NCBI GenBank assembly: GCA_002280555.1
Contig: NCEE01000032.1
Location: 1 to 37,346, forward strand
Direction of reading: 5' to 3'
From: Sphingomonas sp. 32-62-10
GTDB taxonomy: Bacteria > Pseudomonadota > Alphaproteobacteria > Sphingomonadales > Sphingomonadaceae
Length of the DNA stretch: 37,346 nucleotides
In this document: positions 8,268 to 16,071 of the stretch, piece after piece
How the letters are laid out: each line of letters starts with the position of its first letter
Numbering within the stretch: the first letter of the stretch is position 1
The notes under the pieces: model-generated
Seen by the model: only the letters and a program-made list of their open reading frames with translations
What the model was told of the DNA's origin: nothing
Database searches by the model: none
Translations under genes and position numbers: made by a program

Positions 8268-9251
8268 CTAGCGCGCCGCCAGTTTCGCGACGAGTCCCGC
8301 CATCTCATAGACGGTCGCCTGCTGGTCAAGCGACAGCGCGCGCGCGCTGATCGCCAGCGCGCGGGCACCGTCATAGGCATCGAGCGCTGTTTTCAACGAC
8401 TCCCCGGTGCGATCGGCGCTCGCCTCGGCAATGAAGGTCGGGACGCGGTCAAGAAACGCCTCATAGCGCGGTTGGGCGGCTTTCAGCGAAAGTGCCTTGG
8501 CGAGGTTGGTCCGGTGCGCGTTGGTGCGGTCTCCATCGCGCGCGATTGCCGTCATAACGCCATCAAGCGCGGCCATATCCAGCCCAGCATAGCCCAGCGC
8601 GCGCCCCGGAGAACCATCGGCAGCGCGCACCAGCGCGCCGATCTCGGCCTCACTTGTTTCGGGAAGTTTGGCGCGCAGCACCCCGGCGAGCGCCTCATCG
8701 CTCAACGGATCAAACCGCAACCGGCGGCACCGTGAGCGGATGGTGGGAAGCAATCGGCCCGGCGAATGACTGATCAGCAGAAAAATCGTTCCAGCGGGCG
8801 GTTCCTCGAGATTCTTGAGCAGCGCATTCGACGCGCCCGGACGTTCGAGATCGTCGACCGAATCGATTAGGATCACGCGTCGTGGCGACATCGACGGGGT
8901 GGTCGCAAACATCGGCTGCAACGCGCGGACCTGCGCAATCGTGATCGATCGGGCGAGATCCTGGCCCGGCTTGTCGGGATCTTTGGGTAGGCGCACCAGT
9001 TCACGGTAATCGGGATGGGATCCGGCGGCGATCAGGGCGCGAGTGCGATCATCATCGGGCACGTCAAAGCCAGGCGCCAGCTTGCCGGGATGGGCAGCGT
9101 CCACGAGCATGCGTAGCGCAGCAGTCCGGGCGAAACTCGCCTTGCCCACCCCCTGCGGCCCGGTGAACAGCCAGGCATGATGCAAGGCGGATCCCGTCAT
9201 GGCGGCAAGGAACGCGGCGTGTGCATCGGCATTGCCTTGGGGTATAGTCAT
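8268..9251 (-). CDS. holB: DNA polymerase III delta' subunit
   Basis: This 327-residue clamp-loader subunit has an N-terminal AAA+ fold: a Walker A-like GPQGVGKASFART, the segment VILIDSVDDLERPGASNALLKNLEEPPAGTIF (Walker B region and sensor area) and SHSPGRLLPTIRSRC with the SRC motif of clamp loaders. It takes part in loading the beta sliding clamp during replication. The start ATG overlaps the tmk stop by 4 nt (tmk-holB is a common pair), and 37 bases separate its stop from metG. The cysteine zinc module of some delta' proteins is not evident. Confidence 0.93.
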   Translation of the reverse strand: MTIPQGNADAHAAFLAAMTGSALHHAWLFTGPQGVGKASFARTAALRMLVDAAHPGKLAPGFDVPDDDRTRALIAAGSHPDYRELVRLPKDPDKPGQDLARSITIAQVRALQPMFATTPSMSPRRVILIDSVDDLERPGASNALLKNLEEPPAGTIFLLISHSPGRLLPTIRSRCRRLRFDPLSDEALAGVLRAKLPETSEAEIGALVRAADGSPGRALGYAGLDMAALDGVMTAIARDGDRTNAHRTNLAKALSLKAAQPRYEAFLDRVPTFIAEASADRTGESLKTALDAYDGARALAISARALSLDQQATVYEMAGLVAKLAAR

Positions 9252-9889
9252 GGCAGCAGATCGGCGAGCTGGTGCAGGATGGCGGTGGTGACGGCGTCGG
9301 GGCTGGCGGCGGCATTGATCAACCGGCAGCGTTTGGGTTCATCAGTTGCGATCCGCCGAAAGGCAGCGGCAACATCGGCATGAAAGCGGTCGCCGCGCGC
9401 CGCAAACCGGTCGGCCGCTGCGCCATCGCGGCTCGCGGCGCGTGCCCGGCCCTCGTCAATGGGCACTTCGAGGATGAGCGTCCGATCGGGCAGGAGTCCG
9501 CCGGTGCCGAAGTCATGAATCGCCAGCACCGCGGCGTCATCAATGCCCCCGGCAACGCCTTGATAGGCGCGTGTGCTGTCGATGAAGCGATCGCAGATGA
9601 CCCATTGTCCGGCCGCGAGTGCCGGCTTGATCCGTTTCTCGATATGGTCGGCGCGGGCAGCGGCGAACAGCAACGTTTCGGTGCGCGCGCTCCAGCGGGT
9701 GACATCCCCCTGCATCAGCAGCGCACGGATCGCCTCCGCCCCCTCGGTACCGCCGGGTTCACGCGTCACCAGCGTGTTGATGCCGCGATCGGCGAGCGCC
9801 GCTGCCAGCCGCGCCACCTGGGTCGATTTACCGGCCCCTTCGCCGCCTTCCAGCGAAATGAAACGACCGGAGGGGGATCCTGCGTTCAC
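9248..9889 (-). CDS. tmk: thymidylate kinase
   Basis: This 213-residue P-loop kinase converts dTMP to dTDP. Visible motifs are the P-loop LEGGEGAGKSTQ, the DR motif TREPGGTEGAEAIR and CDRFIDSTRAYQG. The start is a GTG at 9887-9889 whose last bases form the TGA of the preceding carboxypeptidase gene (GTGA overlap). No ATG is available that keeps the conserved RFISLEGGEG N-terminus. It is coupled downstream to holB. Size and motifs are normal. Confidence 0.95.
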   Translation of the reverse strand: MNAGSPSGRFISLEGGEGAGKSTQVARLAAALADRGINTLVTREPGGTEGAEAIRALLMQGDVTRWSARTETLLFAAARADHIEKRIKPALAAGQWVICDRFIDSTRAYQGVAGGIDDAAVLAIHDFGTGGLLPDRTLILEVPIDEGRARAASRDGAAADRFAARGDRFHADVAAAFRRIATDEPKRCRLINAAASPDAVTTAILHQLADLLP

Positions 9890-11058
9890 ATGCCGAACAG
9901 CGAAAGGAAGCCAGCCCAGGCGCGGCCGAAAAACCCCGCTTCGGCAACATCGGTTTCGGCGACCAGCGGCAGATATTGCGGCTCCATATCGGGTGACATC
10001 ACCATCAGATCGGCGATGTGCTGCCCCTTCTTGATTGGGGCCTTGATCGGGCCGTTATACACCACCCGCAGCTGCAAATCAGGCACGGCACCGCCGGGCA
10101 ATGTCGCGGTCAGATCGCGGGGCGCGACCAGGTTGACCCGCGTTGACGATCCGCCCTGAACCTCGGCAGTCTCCACCTTGCGACCCGCCTTTACGATCGG
10201 CTTGGCCTGCCAGGCGCGAAAGCCCCAGTCCATAAAGCGAACCGATTCCTCGATCCGCTGATTGAAGCTCGTCAGCCCGGCCATCACCATCACCAGTCGG
10301 CGTCCGTTCTGTTCGGCCGATCCGGTAAAGCCATAGCCGGCCTCTTCTGTGTGCCCTGTCTTCAGGCCGTCCGCGCCGGCGACCCGACCCAGGATCGGGT
10401 CTCGATTGGCCTGGGTAATCGCCTGGCCCGATCCCATCGTCCGCCCCCAAGTGAAGTTCGGCTTGGAATAGAACTCCTTGTAGAGTTTCGGAAACTTCTG
10501 GATTGTCGCAGTCGCCAGCGCGGACAGATCACGCGCGGTGACATAGGTGGTGCCACCATCCGGCCAGCCGTTCGAATTGCCGAAATGGCTGTTGCGCAAA
10601 CCAAGCTTCTTCGCCTGCTCGTTCATCCGGGAAACAAAGGCTTCCTCGGTCCCCGAAATACCCTCGGCAAGCACGACGCAGGCGTCATTGCCCGACAAGG
10701 TGATGATACCATAGAGCAGATTGGCGACGCTGACATTCTCATTGACTGAAAGGAACATGGTCGAACCCGCTGCAGGACCATGCCATTTCTTCCACGTCTC
10801 CGGTCGCACCGCGAAGGTCTGATCGAGCTTCAGCTCGCCCCGGCTGATCATATCGAAGGCGACATAGACCGTCATGATCTTCGCCATCGACGCTGGCGGC
10901 ATGCGTCGATCGGCAGCCTTGGCAAAGAGCACGGCGCCGCTCGACAAATCCTGCATGAACGCGACCGGCGCGGGCGTATCGAACGGAGGCTTTGCCGCCA
11001 TGGCAGGCGCCGTGATGAGCGACGTTGCGAGCAACAGGGCGGTGGCAGATCTTTTCAT
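9886..11058 (-). CDS. D-alanyl-D-alanine carboxypeptidase (PBP5/6 family)
   Basis: This 390-residue exported S11-family carboxypeptidase trims the pentapeptide of peptidoglycan in the periplasm. A Sec signal peptide (MKRSATALLLATSLITAPAMA) is followed by the active-site SMAK (Ser57, Lys60), SGN in LSGNDACVVLAEG and KTG in GLKTGHTEEAG. A C-terminal beta-rich PBP5 domain and a short amphipathic tail ending in GRAWAGFLSLFGM probably anchor it to the membrane. I chose the ATG at 11056-11058 because it gives a clean signal peptide; an in-frame ATG six codons upstream is possible. It lies between rlpA-like and tmk, together with two other peptidoglycan enzymes. Confidence 0.93.
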   Translation of the reverse strand: MKRSATALLLATSLITAPAMAAKPPFDTPAPVAFMQDLSSGAVLFAKAADRRMPPASMAKIMTVYVAFDMISRGELKLDQTFAVRPETWKKWHGPAAGSTMFLSVNENVSVANLLYGIITLSGNDACVVLAEGISGTEEAFVSRMNEQAKKLGLRNSHFGNSNGWPDGGTTYVTARDLSALATATIQKFPKLYKEFYSKPNFTWGRTMGSGQAITQANRDPILGRVAGADGLKTGHTEEAGYGFTGSAEQNGRRLVMVMAGLTSFNQRIEESVRFMDWGFRAWQAKPIVKAGRKVETAEVQGGSSTRVNLVAPRDLTATLPGGAVPDLQLRVVYNGPIKAPIKKGQHIADLMVMSPDMEPQYLPLVAETDVAEAGFFGRAWAGFLSLFGM

Positions 11059-11101
11059 CGGGGTGCTATATTCCATCTTCGGGCAAGAAAGGGCGGGTCT
11101 T

Positions 11102-11956
11102 TCAGTCGCGGACGATGCGGGCGTCGGCATAGCCCCGATTGGCGATATCCGCGCGCGCACGATCGGCACTGACCTGGTCCGCATAGGGGCCCAGTCGAAC
11201 GCGGTAAATGCCACCGTTTGCCTGCACACTGGCGCCAAGGCTCTGCGCAAGCGCCGTCGCGCGCTCAGGCGACGACAGTGCTGCGATTTGAACGAATAAC
11301 CCGGTAACGGTAGTTGGTGGCGCGGCAATTGCTGCGGCGCGCCCCGGTACCGGATAGGGCGCGCCTGGAGCGATGCGCGCTGGCCTAGGTTTCGATACGG
11401 CGCTGGCAGGGCTCGCATCGCGAGGTGATGACGGTAACCGCTTGCGCAGTGCACGCAGCAACACTGGAGGTGCATCAATTCGCTCGCTGGCGGCACGCCC
11501 TTCGCGCAGCGCCGACTGATCGAGGCCGGGTGGGTCAAGCCGACGGACCCGCACCGCAATCATCGTGCTTGACCCAGCGTTGAGCAATTGCGCGGCACCG
11601 GGCGATAGCGTGAGTAACCAGCCGTCGCGCGGTGGTGGGCCGTCGGCGATGATGACGATGATCGTCTTGCCGCTATCGAGGCCGGTCAACTCGACAAAGC
11701 TGCCTACGGGCAGACTGGCGTGAGTAGCGCTGATCTGCGGTATCTGGCCCAATTCTCCGCCCGCCATCACGGTCGCATATCCGACCGCATCATAGCGGCT
11801 GGGGCCGGGCGGTGGCGGCGTGACGTCGTTGGGCGTATATTGCTCGGTAACCGGCGCATTCTGTGGAGCAAGCGTCGCGGCGAACTCGATGTCGCTGCCT
11901 CCACCGTATCCGGCGAGCAGCATCGCAATTGCGATCATTCCGGTTGCCCTCATCAT
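11102..11956 (-). CDS. RlpA-like protein with SPOR domain, lipobox Cys replaced by Tyr
   Basis: The 284-residue exported protein starts at the ATG behind GAGG; this Shine-Dalgarno overlaps the TGA of the mltB-like gene, so translation is probably coupled. It has an N-terminal hydrophobic segment (about residues 2-18), then a double-psi beta-barrel RlpA region (YDAVGYATVMAGG ... ATHASLPVGSFVELTGLDSGKTIIV ... ADGPPP). A basic, Pro/Ala-rich linker leads to a C-terminal SPOR domain (TGLFVQIAALSSPERA ... IYRVRLGPYAD), which binds denuded septal glycan. RlpA proteins are usually lipoproteins. Here the lipobox reads LAGY; the codon TAC at 11905-11907 is one transition from TGC, so lipidation would be lost. 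The barrel is also more divergent than usual; lytic activity is uncertain. Confidence 0.8.
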   Translation of the reverse strand: MMRATGMIAIAMLLAGYGGGSDIEFAATLAPQNAPVTEQYTPNDVTPPPPGPSRYDAVGYATVMAGGELGQIPQISATHASLPVGSFVELTGLDSGKTIIVIIADGPPPRDGWLLTLSPGAAQLLNAGSSTMIAVRVRRLDPPGLDQSALREGRAASERIDAPPVLLRALRKRLPSSPRDASPASAVSKPRPARIAPGAPYPVPGRAAAIAAPPTTVTGLFVQIAALSSPERATALAQSLGASVQANGGIYRVRLGPYADQVSADRARADIANRGYADARIVRD

Positions 11957-11966
11957 CGTTCGTGCC

Positions 11967-13013
11967 TCAACGTTCAACAGCATCAGCGAGCAGGCCAACC
12001 GAAAGCGCGTAAAAATTGGAGCAATTGTAATCAAGGATAACCCGGTAATTGCTCGTCAAGAGATAGCCGGTCTTGCCCGGCCCATCGGGCTCGATCAGCG
12101 TCGCTTGCACCTGATCGTTCGGCCAAACCTTGTCGAGCGGAACTAGGCCGAGCGCGCGCCATTCGGCGATCGTTTTCCAGCCACTGTGACGTTCGAACAC
12201 GCGCGCGCAACGCGGTGCAACCGAGCGGTTACGGATGGCCTGCCGATCTAGCGTGCCGGGCACGGCAACGGCCAGTCCCCAAGGCTGCCCTGCCCGCCAA
12301 CCGGCATTGACGAAGTAATTGGCGATTGATGCCAGCGTATCGGCTTCATTAGTCCAGATATCGGCGCGGCCATCGCCATCACCGTCGCGAGCAAGCCGGA
12401 TATAGACCGACGGCAGGAATTGGGGATTGCCCGTTGCTCCTGCCCAGCTACCTTTTAATTGTTCGCGCGGGACGCCGCGATCGAGCATCTGCAAGGTCGC
12501 AATGAACTCTGCCGAAAACAGCTCGCGCCGGCGCCCTTCATAGGCAAGCGATGCCAGTGCCCGGGGTAAATCGAAATTGCCGGTGACAGCGCCATAATTG
12601 GTTTCATGGCCCCAGATCGCGATCATGATCGATTCCGGTACGCCGGTTTCGCGCTCAATCGCGGCAAGCCGGGGACGGAGCGCCTGATAGGCCTGCCGAC
12701 CACGGTTGATGCGGGCGCTATCAACATGGCGGGCTCGATAGGGCTCAAAATCGGGCACGGGCGCATTGGGGTTCGCCCCCGGTTGCGCTCGATCGAGCTC
12801 GACCACCCGAGGATGATAGGAAAGCGTTGGGACCACGGCGTCGATCGTGGACCGGGAGACGCCGCGCGCTTCTGCCTGTGCGGCCAACGTCTGCAGATAG
12901 GCCTGAAAGCCGGCTTCATCCTGCGCCGTCGCACTGGTGCCCATCACCAGCCCACCAATGAGGACCACGATAGCAGTGCTGAGTCGACGAAAGGCGGCGC
13001 TCGAACGGGTCAT
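11967..13013 (-). CDS. MltB-family lytic murein transglycosylase
   Basis: The 348-residue protein has an N-terminal signal sequence (RRLSTAIVVLIGGLVMGTSATAQ). The SLT_2/MltB catalytic domain shows IWGHETNYGAVTG with the catalytic Glu, GSWAGATGNPQFLPSVYIRLARDGDGDGRADIW, and DTLASIANYFVNAGWR. It cleaves glycan strands in the periplasm, giving 1,6-anhydro ends. I used the ATG at 13011-13013 since it directly precedes the signal sequence; an upstream in-frame ATG gives a longer, unlikely leader. It heads the minus-strand wall-remodelling group (lytic transglycosylase, RlpA-like, carboxypeptidase). No lipobox Cys is seen, so the product is probably soluble or anchored by an uncleaved signal. Confidence 0.9.
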   Translation of the reverse strand: MTRSSAAFRRLSTAIVVLIGGLVMGTSATAQDEAGFQAYLQTLAAQAEARGVSRSTIDAVVPTLSYHPRVVELDRAQPGANPNAPVPDFEPYRARHVDSARINRGRQAYQALRPRLAAIERETGVPESIMIAIWGHETNYGAVTGNFDLPRALASLAYEGRRRELFSAEFIATLQMLDRGVPREQLKGSWAGATGNPQFLPSVYIRLARDGDGDGRADIWTNEADTLASIANYFVNAGWRAGQPWGLAVAVPGTLDRQAIRNRSVAPRCARVFERHSGWKTIAEWRALGLVPLDKVWPNDQVQATLIEPDGPGKTGYLLTSNYRVILDYNCSNFYALSVGLLADAVER

Positions 13014-13110
13014 GCCGGTTATGTGCCACAGCGCTTGCGCGCAATGAACCCCTTGCGTCGCTGCTCTTGCACAAAAGATCATACCCGGCGTAAGGCCCTG
13101 CCCATCCTTG

Positions 13111-13200
13111 GGACAGGTGGCCGAGTGGTTTAAGGCAGCGGTCTTGAAAACCGCCGTGGGTGGAAGCTCACCGTGGGTTCGAATCCCACCCTGTCCGCCA
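13111..13200 (+). tRNA. tRNA-Ser (anticodon TGA)
   Basis: This is a full class II tRNA with encoded CCA. The acceptor arms GGACAGG (13111-13117) and CCTGTCC (13190-13196) pair perfectly. The anticodon loop CTTGAAA gives anticodon TGA (13145-13147), reading UCA and related serine codons. A long variable arm (CGTGGGTGGAAGCTCACCG) and the T-arm GTGGGTTCGAATCCCAC are clear. It lies on the plus strand between two minus-strand gene groups. A short imperfect stem (AGCGAC/GTCGCT, 13200-13205 with 13224-13229) follows it without a strong T-run. Confidence 0.98.
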
Positions 13201-13239
13201 GCGACCAGGCATCCGGTGAGGGTGTCGCTACAGCAGCCG

Positions 13240-13719
13240 TTATAGGGGCTTCCAGCACAGCGCCTTGATTTGGGGGTGGTCGTTGCAGGCGACGCGCGTG
13301 ATCGACGAATCGTTTTTCACCTGGATCATCCAATCGCCCGACCCTTCGCAGCGTACGTTCCAGAAGGCCAAGCCGTCGCGGCTGCCGGCAAAGAAAGAAC
13401 GTTTTACATTGGCGCAGGGCTGACCTGATTTGGTCATCAGCTTGCCGAGCATCATGGCGCGGGCAGGGCCCTTCAGCGCGGGAAGGCTTTCGGCAAAGGC
13501 GTTGCGCGTCGGGAAGGGCTTTACGGGCGGCGCCACAACGATCTTCTCCTCGCGTGGCAGGCTGGCGATCAGCGAGCCGGCCGCATAGGTCAGCACGACG
13601 CCAAAGCCGAGAATCATCAACACCGATTTCAGGCTGAACATCGAAAAGCCATAGCCGCATGCCGGGCACATGGTCGTTTCGTCTCGGACCGAGATCTTAC
13701 ATTTTGGGCAGGCTTTCAC
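13240..13719 (-). CDS. zinc-ribbon single-pass membrane protein of unknown function
   Basis: The 159-residue protein starts with a small zinc ribbon (CPKC ... CPAC) in the first 25 residues. One transmembrane helix follows (about 31-52, SVLMILGFGVVLTYAAGSLIA), then a domain of about 100 residues rich in conserved-looking Cys (PCANVKRS, NVRCEGSGDW, VACND, CWKPL). I chose the GTG at 13717-13719 because GAGGGG lies 7 nt upstream; a TTG five codons earlier that overlaps the PilZ stop is the alternative. The function is unknown. It follows the PilZ gene closely and may be in its transcript. Confidence 0.72.
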   Translation of the reverse strand: MKACPKCKISVRDETTMCPACGYGFSMFSLKSVLMILGFGVVLTYAAGSLIASLPREEKIVVAPPVKPFPTRNAFAESLPALKGPARAMMLGKLMTKSGQPCANVKRSFFAGSRDGLAFWNVRCEGSGDWMIQVKNDSSITRVACNDHPQIKALCWKPL

Positions 13720-13730
13720 CCCCGCACCCC

Positions 13731-14066
13731 TCAACCGGCCTTGCGCGTGGTCTGATCGAGTTCGATCAGCGCGTCATACGCGTCCTGCCCAATCGGCTCC
13801 TGAAACTGGCAACCCGCAGCAAAATCGTCCGACCAGATAATGCTCGCGGCGACGGGGCCAACCTGCGGCAGGGTAAGCCAGATCATCGTCCCAACGCGCA
13901 GCGCTGAATAGGTCTGCAGCCGAGCGCCGAATGGTGAGAGATCAACAACGCGGCACAAGGTACGATCGAGCCCGCCCCGCCCGATCCGGGCGTCGAGCGA
14001 CACCGGCGCGCGCGGGCTGCGGCGCCGTCCGTTTGTTTCAGCAGGCTCGAATTCGGCAGCGAACAT
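13731..14066 (-). CDS. PilZ-domain protein (probable cyclic-di-GMP receptor)
   Basis: This single-domain protein has 111 residues. The c-di-GMP signature is visible: an Arg-rich RRRSPRAP segment (RxxxR type) near residues 14-21 and DLSPFGARL (D/NxSxxG) near residues 42-50. The start ATG at 14064-14066 has GAGG 7 nt upstream. The output partner is unknown. A GGDEF-EAL protein that could make or break the ligand is encoded at 30054-31706, but not next to this gene. Confidence 0.88.
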   Translation of the reverse strand: MFAAEFEPAETNGRRRSPRAPVSLDARIGRGGLDRTLCRVVDLSPFGARLQTYSALRVGTMIWLTLPQVGPVAASIIWSDDFAAGCQFQEPIGQDAYDALIELDQTTRKAG

Positions 14067-14153
14067 TGGCAATCCTCATGGGTGTCATGGGGAAGCCTAT
14101 CGCGACAGGGCTAACGCGCCGTTAACGACGACGCGTCAGCCGAGGCGTTGTTC

Positions 14154-14384
14154 TTACTTTTTGCCGAGTGAAAGACCACCAAACCGCTTGTTGAAGCGTG
14201 CGACCTGGCCGCCGCTATCCATCAGGCGCGAATTGCCACCGGTCCATGCTGGATGCGCCAGCGGATCGATTTCCAGCGTCATCAGATCGCCTTCCTTGCC
14301 CCAGGTCGAGCGCGTCTGATAGCTGGAGCCGTCCGTCATTTGAACGGTGATGAAGTGGTAATCGGGATGGGTATCTTTTTTCAC
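14154..14384 (-). CDS. rpmE: 50S ribosomal protein L31, zinc-free form
   Basis: The 76-residue protein matches alphaproteobacterial L31: KKDTHPDYHFI at the start, STWGKEGD, HPAWTGG, and the C-terminal GGQVARFNKRF. It contains no cysteine, so it is the zinc-independent type, where E. coli L31 has a CxxC zinc site. The start is GTG at 14382-14384, since the conserved N-terminus begins exactly there; AAAGG lies upstream. It is transcribed alone or with the downstream PilZ gene. Confidence 0.95.
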   Translation of the reverse strand: MKKDTHPDYHFITVQMTDGSSYQTRSTWGKEGDLMTLEIDPLAHPAWTGGNSRLMDSGGQVARFNKRFGGLSLGKK

Positions 14385-14488
14385 GATGAAAGCCTTTGTC
14401 AGTGGCTGGTTACCGACCAGCCGGACGTTTTGGAGGCGCGCGCCTAGCATGGACTGACGAGCGCTGCAATCGGGCGCATCGTTTCGCC

Positions 14489-15382
14489 TCAAGCGGCAAG
14501 GCCGATCAGGGCCGCGCTGTCATTCCATAGCGCCGCACACGCCGCGTCATCGCGCGCCAGTGTCGACGGTGTTCGTTCGATCGCGCGACCCTTTTCCATC
14601 GACCAATATAATCCGCGACCTCCAGCATAGACCGGATCGGTCGCCAGCGCGGCGAGCGCCCGCCCCGATAGCGGCGCTGTGCTGACATGCGAGCCGCGAA
14701 TGACGACCGGGAGGACGTTGCGGAACAGCCAGTTGATCAGCGGACCATAGCTGCGGGCGAGCCCCGTGCCGGGAACGAAGCCCGGATCGAATGCGAGGAT
14801 CGTCAGGTCCGGCCGATCGCTTCGTCGGTGCGCTAGTTCGCGGATCGTCATCAGGTTGCACAGTTTCGACGTCGAATAGGCCCGACGGCCAGCGACCCCC
14901 GCTGCCTTGTCGAGCTCAGGATCGCGTTCGGGATAGGCCAAGCGTTCGGCATTGGCATGGCGCGGGGCGGGAATGCCGGTTTCTTCGGCAGGATCATGCG
15001 TGCCGCTCGATGTCAGGATGATCCGGCCGGACGGAGAAATATGGTCGGCGACCCGACGGGCCAGCAGATAATGTGCAAGATGATTAGTGGCGAAGGTCAG
15101 TTCGAACCCTTGGGCGCTGCGCTGTGGTGCGTTCAATTGGATTCCGGCATTGCCGATAAGCACATCAATTGGCCCCAGCGCGATAGCCTCGTCTGCAAAA
15201 TGGTCGACGCTCGCCAGATCGGCCAGATCGAGCGGCAATGCCTTAACCCTTCCCGCCAACGCGACAGGAAGAGCGCTCGGCTGCCGGACGCCGATGATCA
15301 GCGAAACATCTGGCATCGCGATCAATGTCTTAGCTGCCGCCAGCCCAATTCCGCTGGTTGCCCCGGTCATCACAATGCGCAT
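14489..15382 (-). CDS. short-chain dehydrogenase/reductase
   Basis: The 297-residue Rossmann-fold oxidoreductase has the cofactor motif TGATSGIG at the N-terminus, NAGIQ, and the catalytic YSTSK with an upstream Ser in LTSSG. The extended C-terminal region (FDPGFVPGTGLARSYGP) resembles the protochlorophyllide reductase/retinol dehydrogenase-like branch of SDRs. No photosynthesis genes are near, so the substrate is unassigned. It lies 78 bases downstream of a TetR-type regulator on the same strand. A perfect inverted repeat (15396-15411) just before its start is a likely operator. Confidence 0.88.
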   Translation of the reverse strand: MRIVMTGATSGIGLAAAKTLIAMPDVSLIIGVRQPSALPVALAGRVKALPLDLADLASVDHFADEAIALGPIDVLIGNAGIQLNAPQRSAQGFELTFATNHLAHYLLARRVADHISPSGRIILTSSGTHDPAEETGIPAPRHANAERLAYPERDPELDKAAGVAGRRAYSTSKLCNLMTIRELAHRRSDRPDLTILAFDPGFVPGTGLARSYGPLINWLFRNVLPVVIRGSHVSTAPLSGRALAALATDPVYAGGRGLYWSMEKGRAIERTPSTLARDDAACAALWNDSAALIGLAA

Positions 15383-15395
15383 AGCAGTTCCTTAG

Positions 15396-15411
15396 TTGGT
15401 CAACCGACCAA
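15396..15411. promoter_or_regulatory. putative TetR operator (inverted repeat)
   Basis: The site is TTGGTC-AACC-GACCAA, a perfect 6-bp inverted repeat with a 4-bp spacer, 14 bases upstream of the SDR start and downstream of the TetR gene. TetR-family dimers commonly bind such palindromes near their target genes, so I infer that the neighbouring regulator represses the SDR gene here. No second copy was noticed upstream of the TetR gene itself. Confidence 0.5.
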
Positions 15412-15460
15412 TAGGTGAAATCGGCGCGGGGATCAACCAGGCAGTCGGACTTGCCATTAC

Positions 15461-16063
15461 CTACAGAAGCCGAGGCTCTCGCGCCGACGTCACGGTGGCC
15501 TGTTCCAGGATGTCCCCTGCTGTGTCGATGGGAAACTGGGGATCGTTGATCCATGCGAGCATGATGCCGTCGAATGCCGCCTTCAGCGTCGCTGCAATAG
15601 CCAGATCGCTCGTCTCGGCGATGGTCTCTCCCCGTGCAGCGGCGAACACCAGAGCCACTTCCTCGATTGCCGCGCGATTGATTGCGCCCATCGCCGATGC
15701 CAGCGCGGGATCGGTCATCGCCCGCGCTGCCAGCGCTAGCCGGACTTTGAAAAAATCGCGATCTGGCTGGATGGCTTCGCGCGCGGCCGCAAAAAAGGCT
15801 TCAATCTGTTTGTGTGGCGGCGTGGCCAGGCGCCGGTCCCGGTTTCGGGCAAGATAATCTTCCAGCCCTCGGTGTAGCGCCGCTTCCAGCATCGCTTCCT
15901 TGGTGGCGAAGTGATAATGAACCAGCCCGGACGTCACCCCCGCCTCGGCGGCGATGACTTTCACGCTCGCCGCTTCCAGCCCCTCGCGCGCCACCACGCG
16001 AAAGGCAGCGTCGATCAGCCGATCGCGAGTGGATGTGGCGGATGGGATAGCGGCGATCGACAT
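15461..16063 (-). CDS. TetR/AcrR-family transcriptional regulator
   Basis: The 200-residue protein has an N-terminal TetR helix-turn-helix: DRLIDAAFRVVAREGLEAASV, then IAAEAGVTSGLVHYHFATKEAML (recognition helix and the typical YxxFxxKExL-like end). The C-terminal ligand domain is alpha-helical and of ordinary length (TetR_C type). The ATG at 16061-16063 lies 8 nt after the M2 peptidase stop, so it may share that transcript. Its probable target is the adjacent SDR gene, based on position and the palindrome at 15396-15411. The ligand is unknown. Confidence 0.88.
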   Translation of the reverse strand: MSIAAIPSATSTRDRLIDAAFRVVAREGLEAASVKVIAAEAGVTSGLVHYHFATKEAMLEAALHRGLEDYLARNRDRRLATPPHKQIEAFFAAAREAIQPDRDFFKVRLALAARAMTDPALASAMGAINRAAIEEVALVFAAARGETIAETSDLAIAATLKAAFDGIMLAWINDPQFPIDTAGDILEQATVTSAREPRLL

Positions 16064-16071
16064 TGTTGGCG

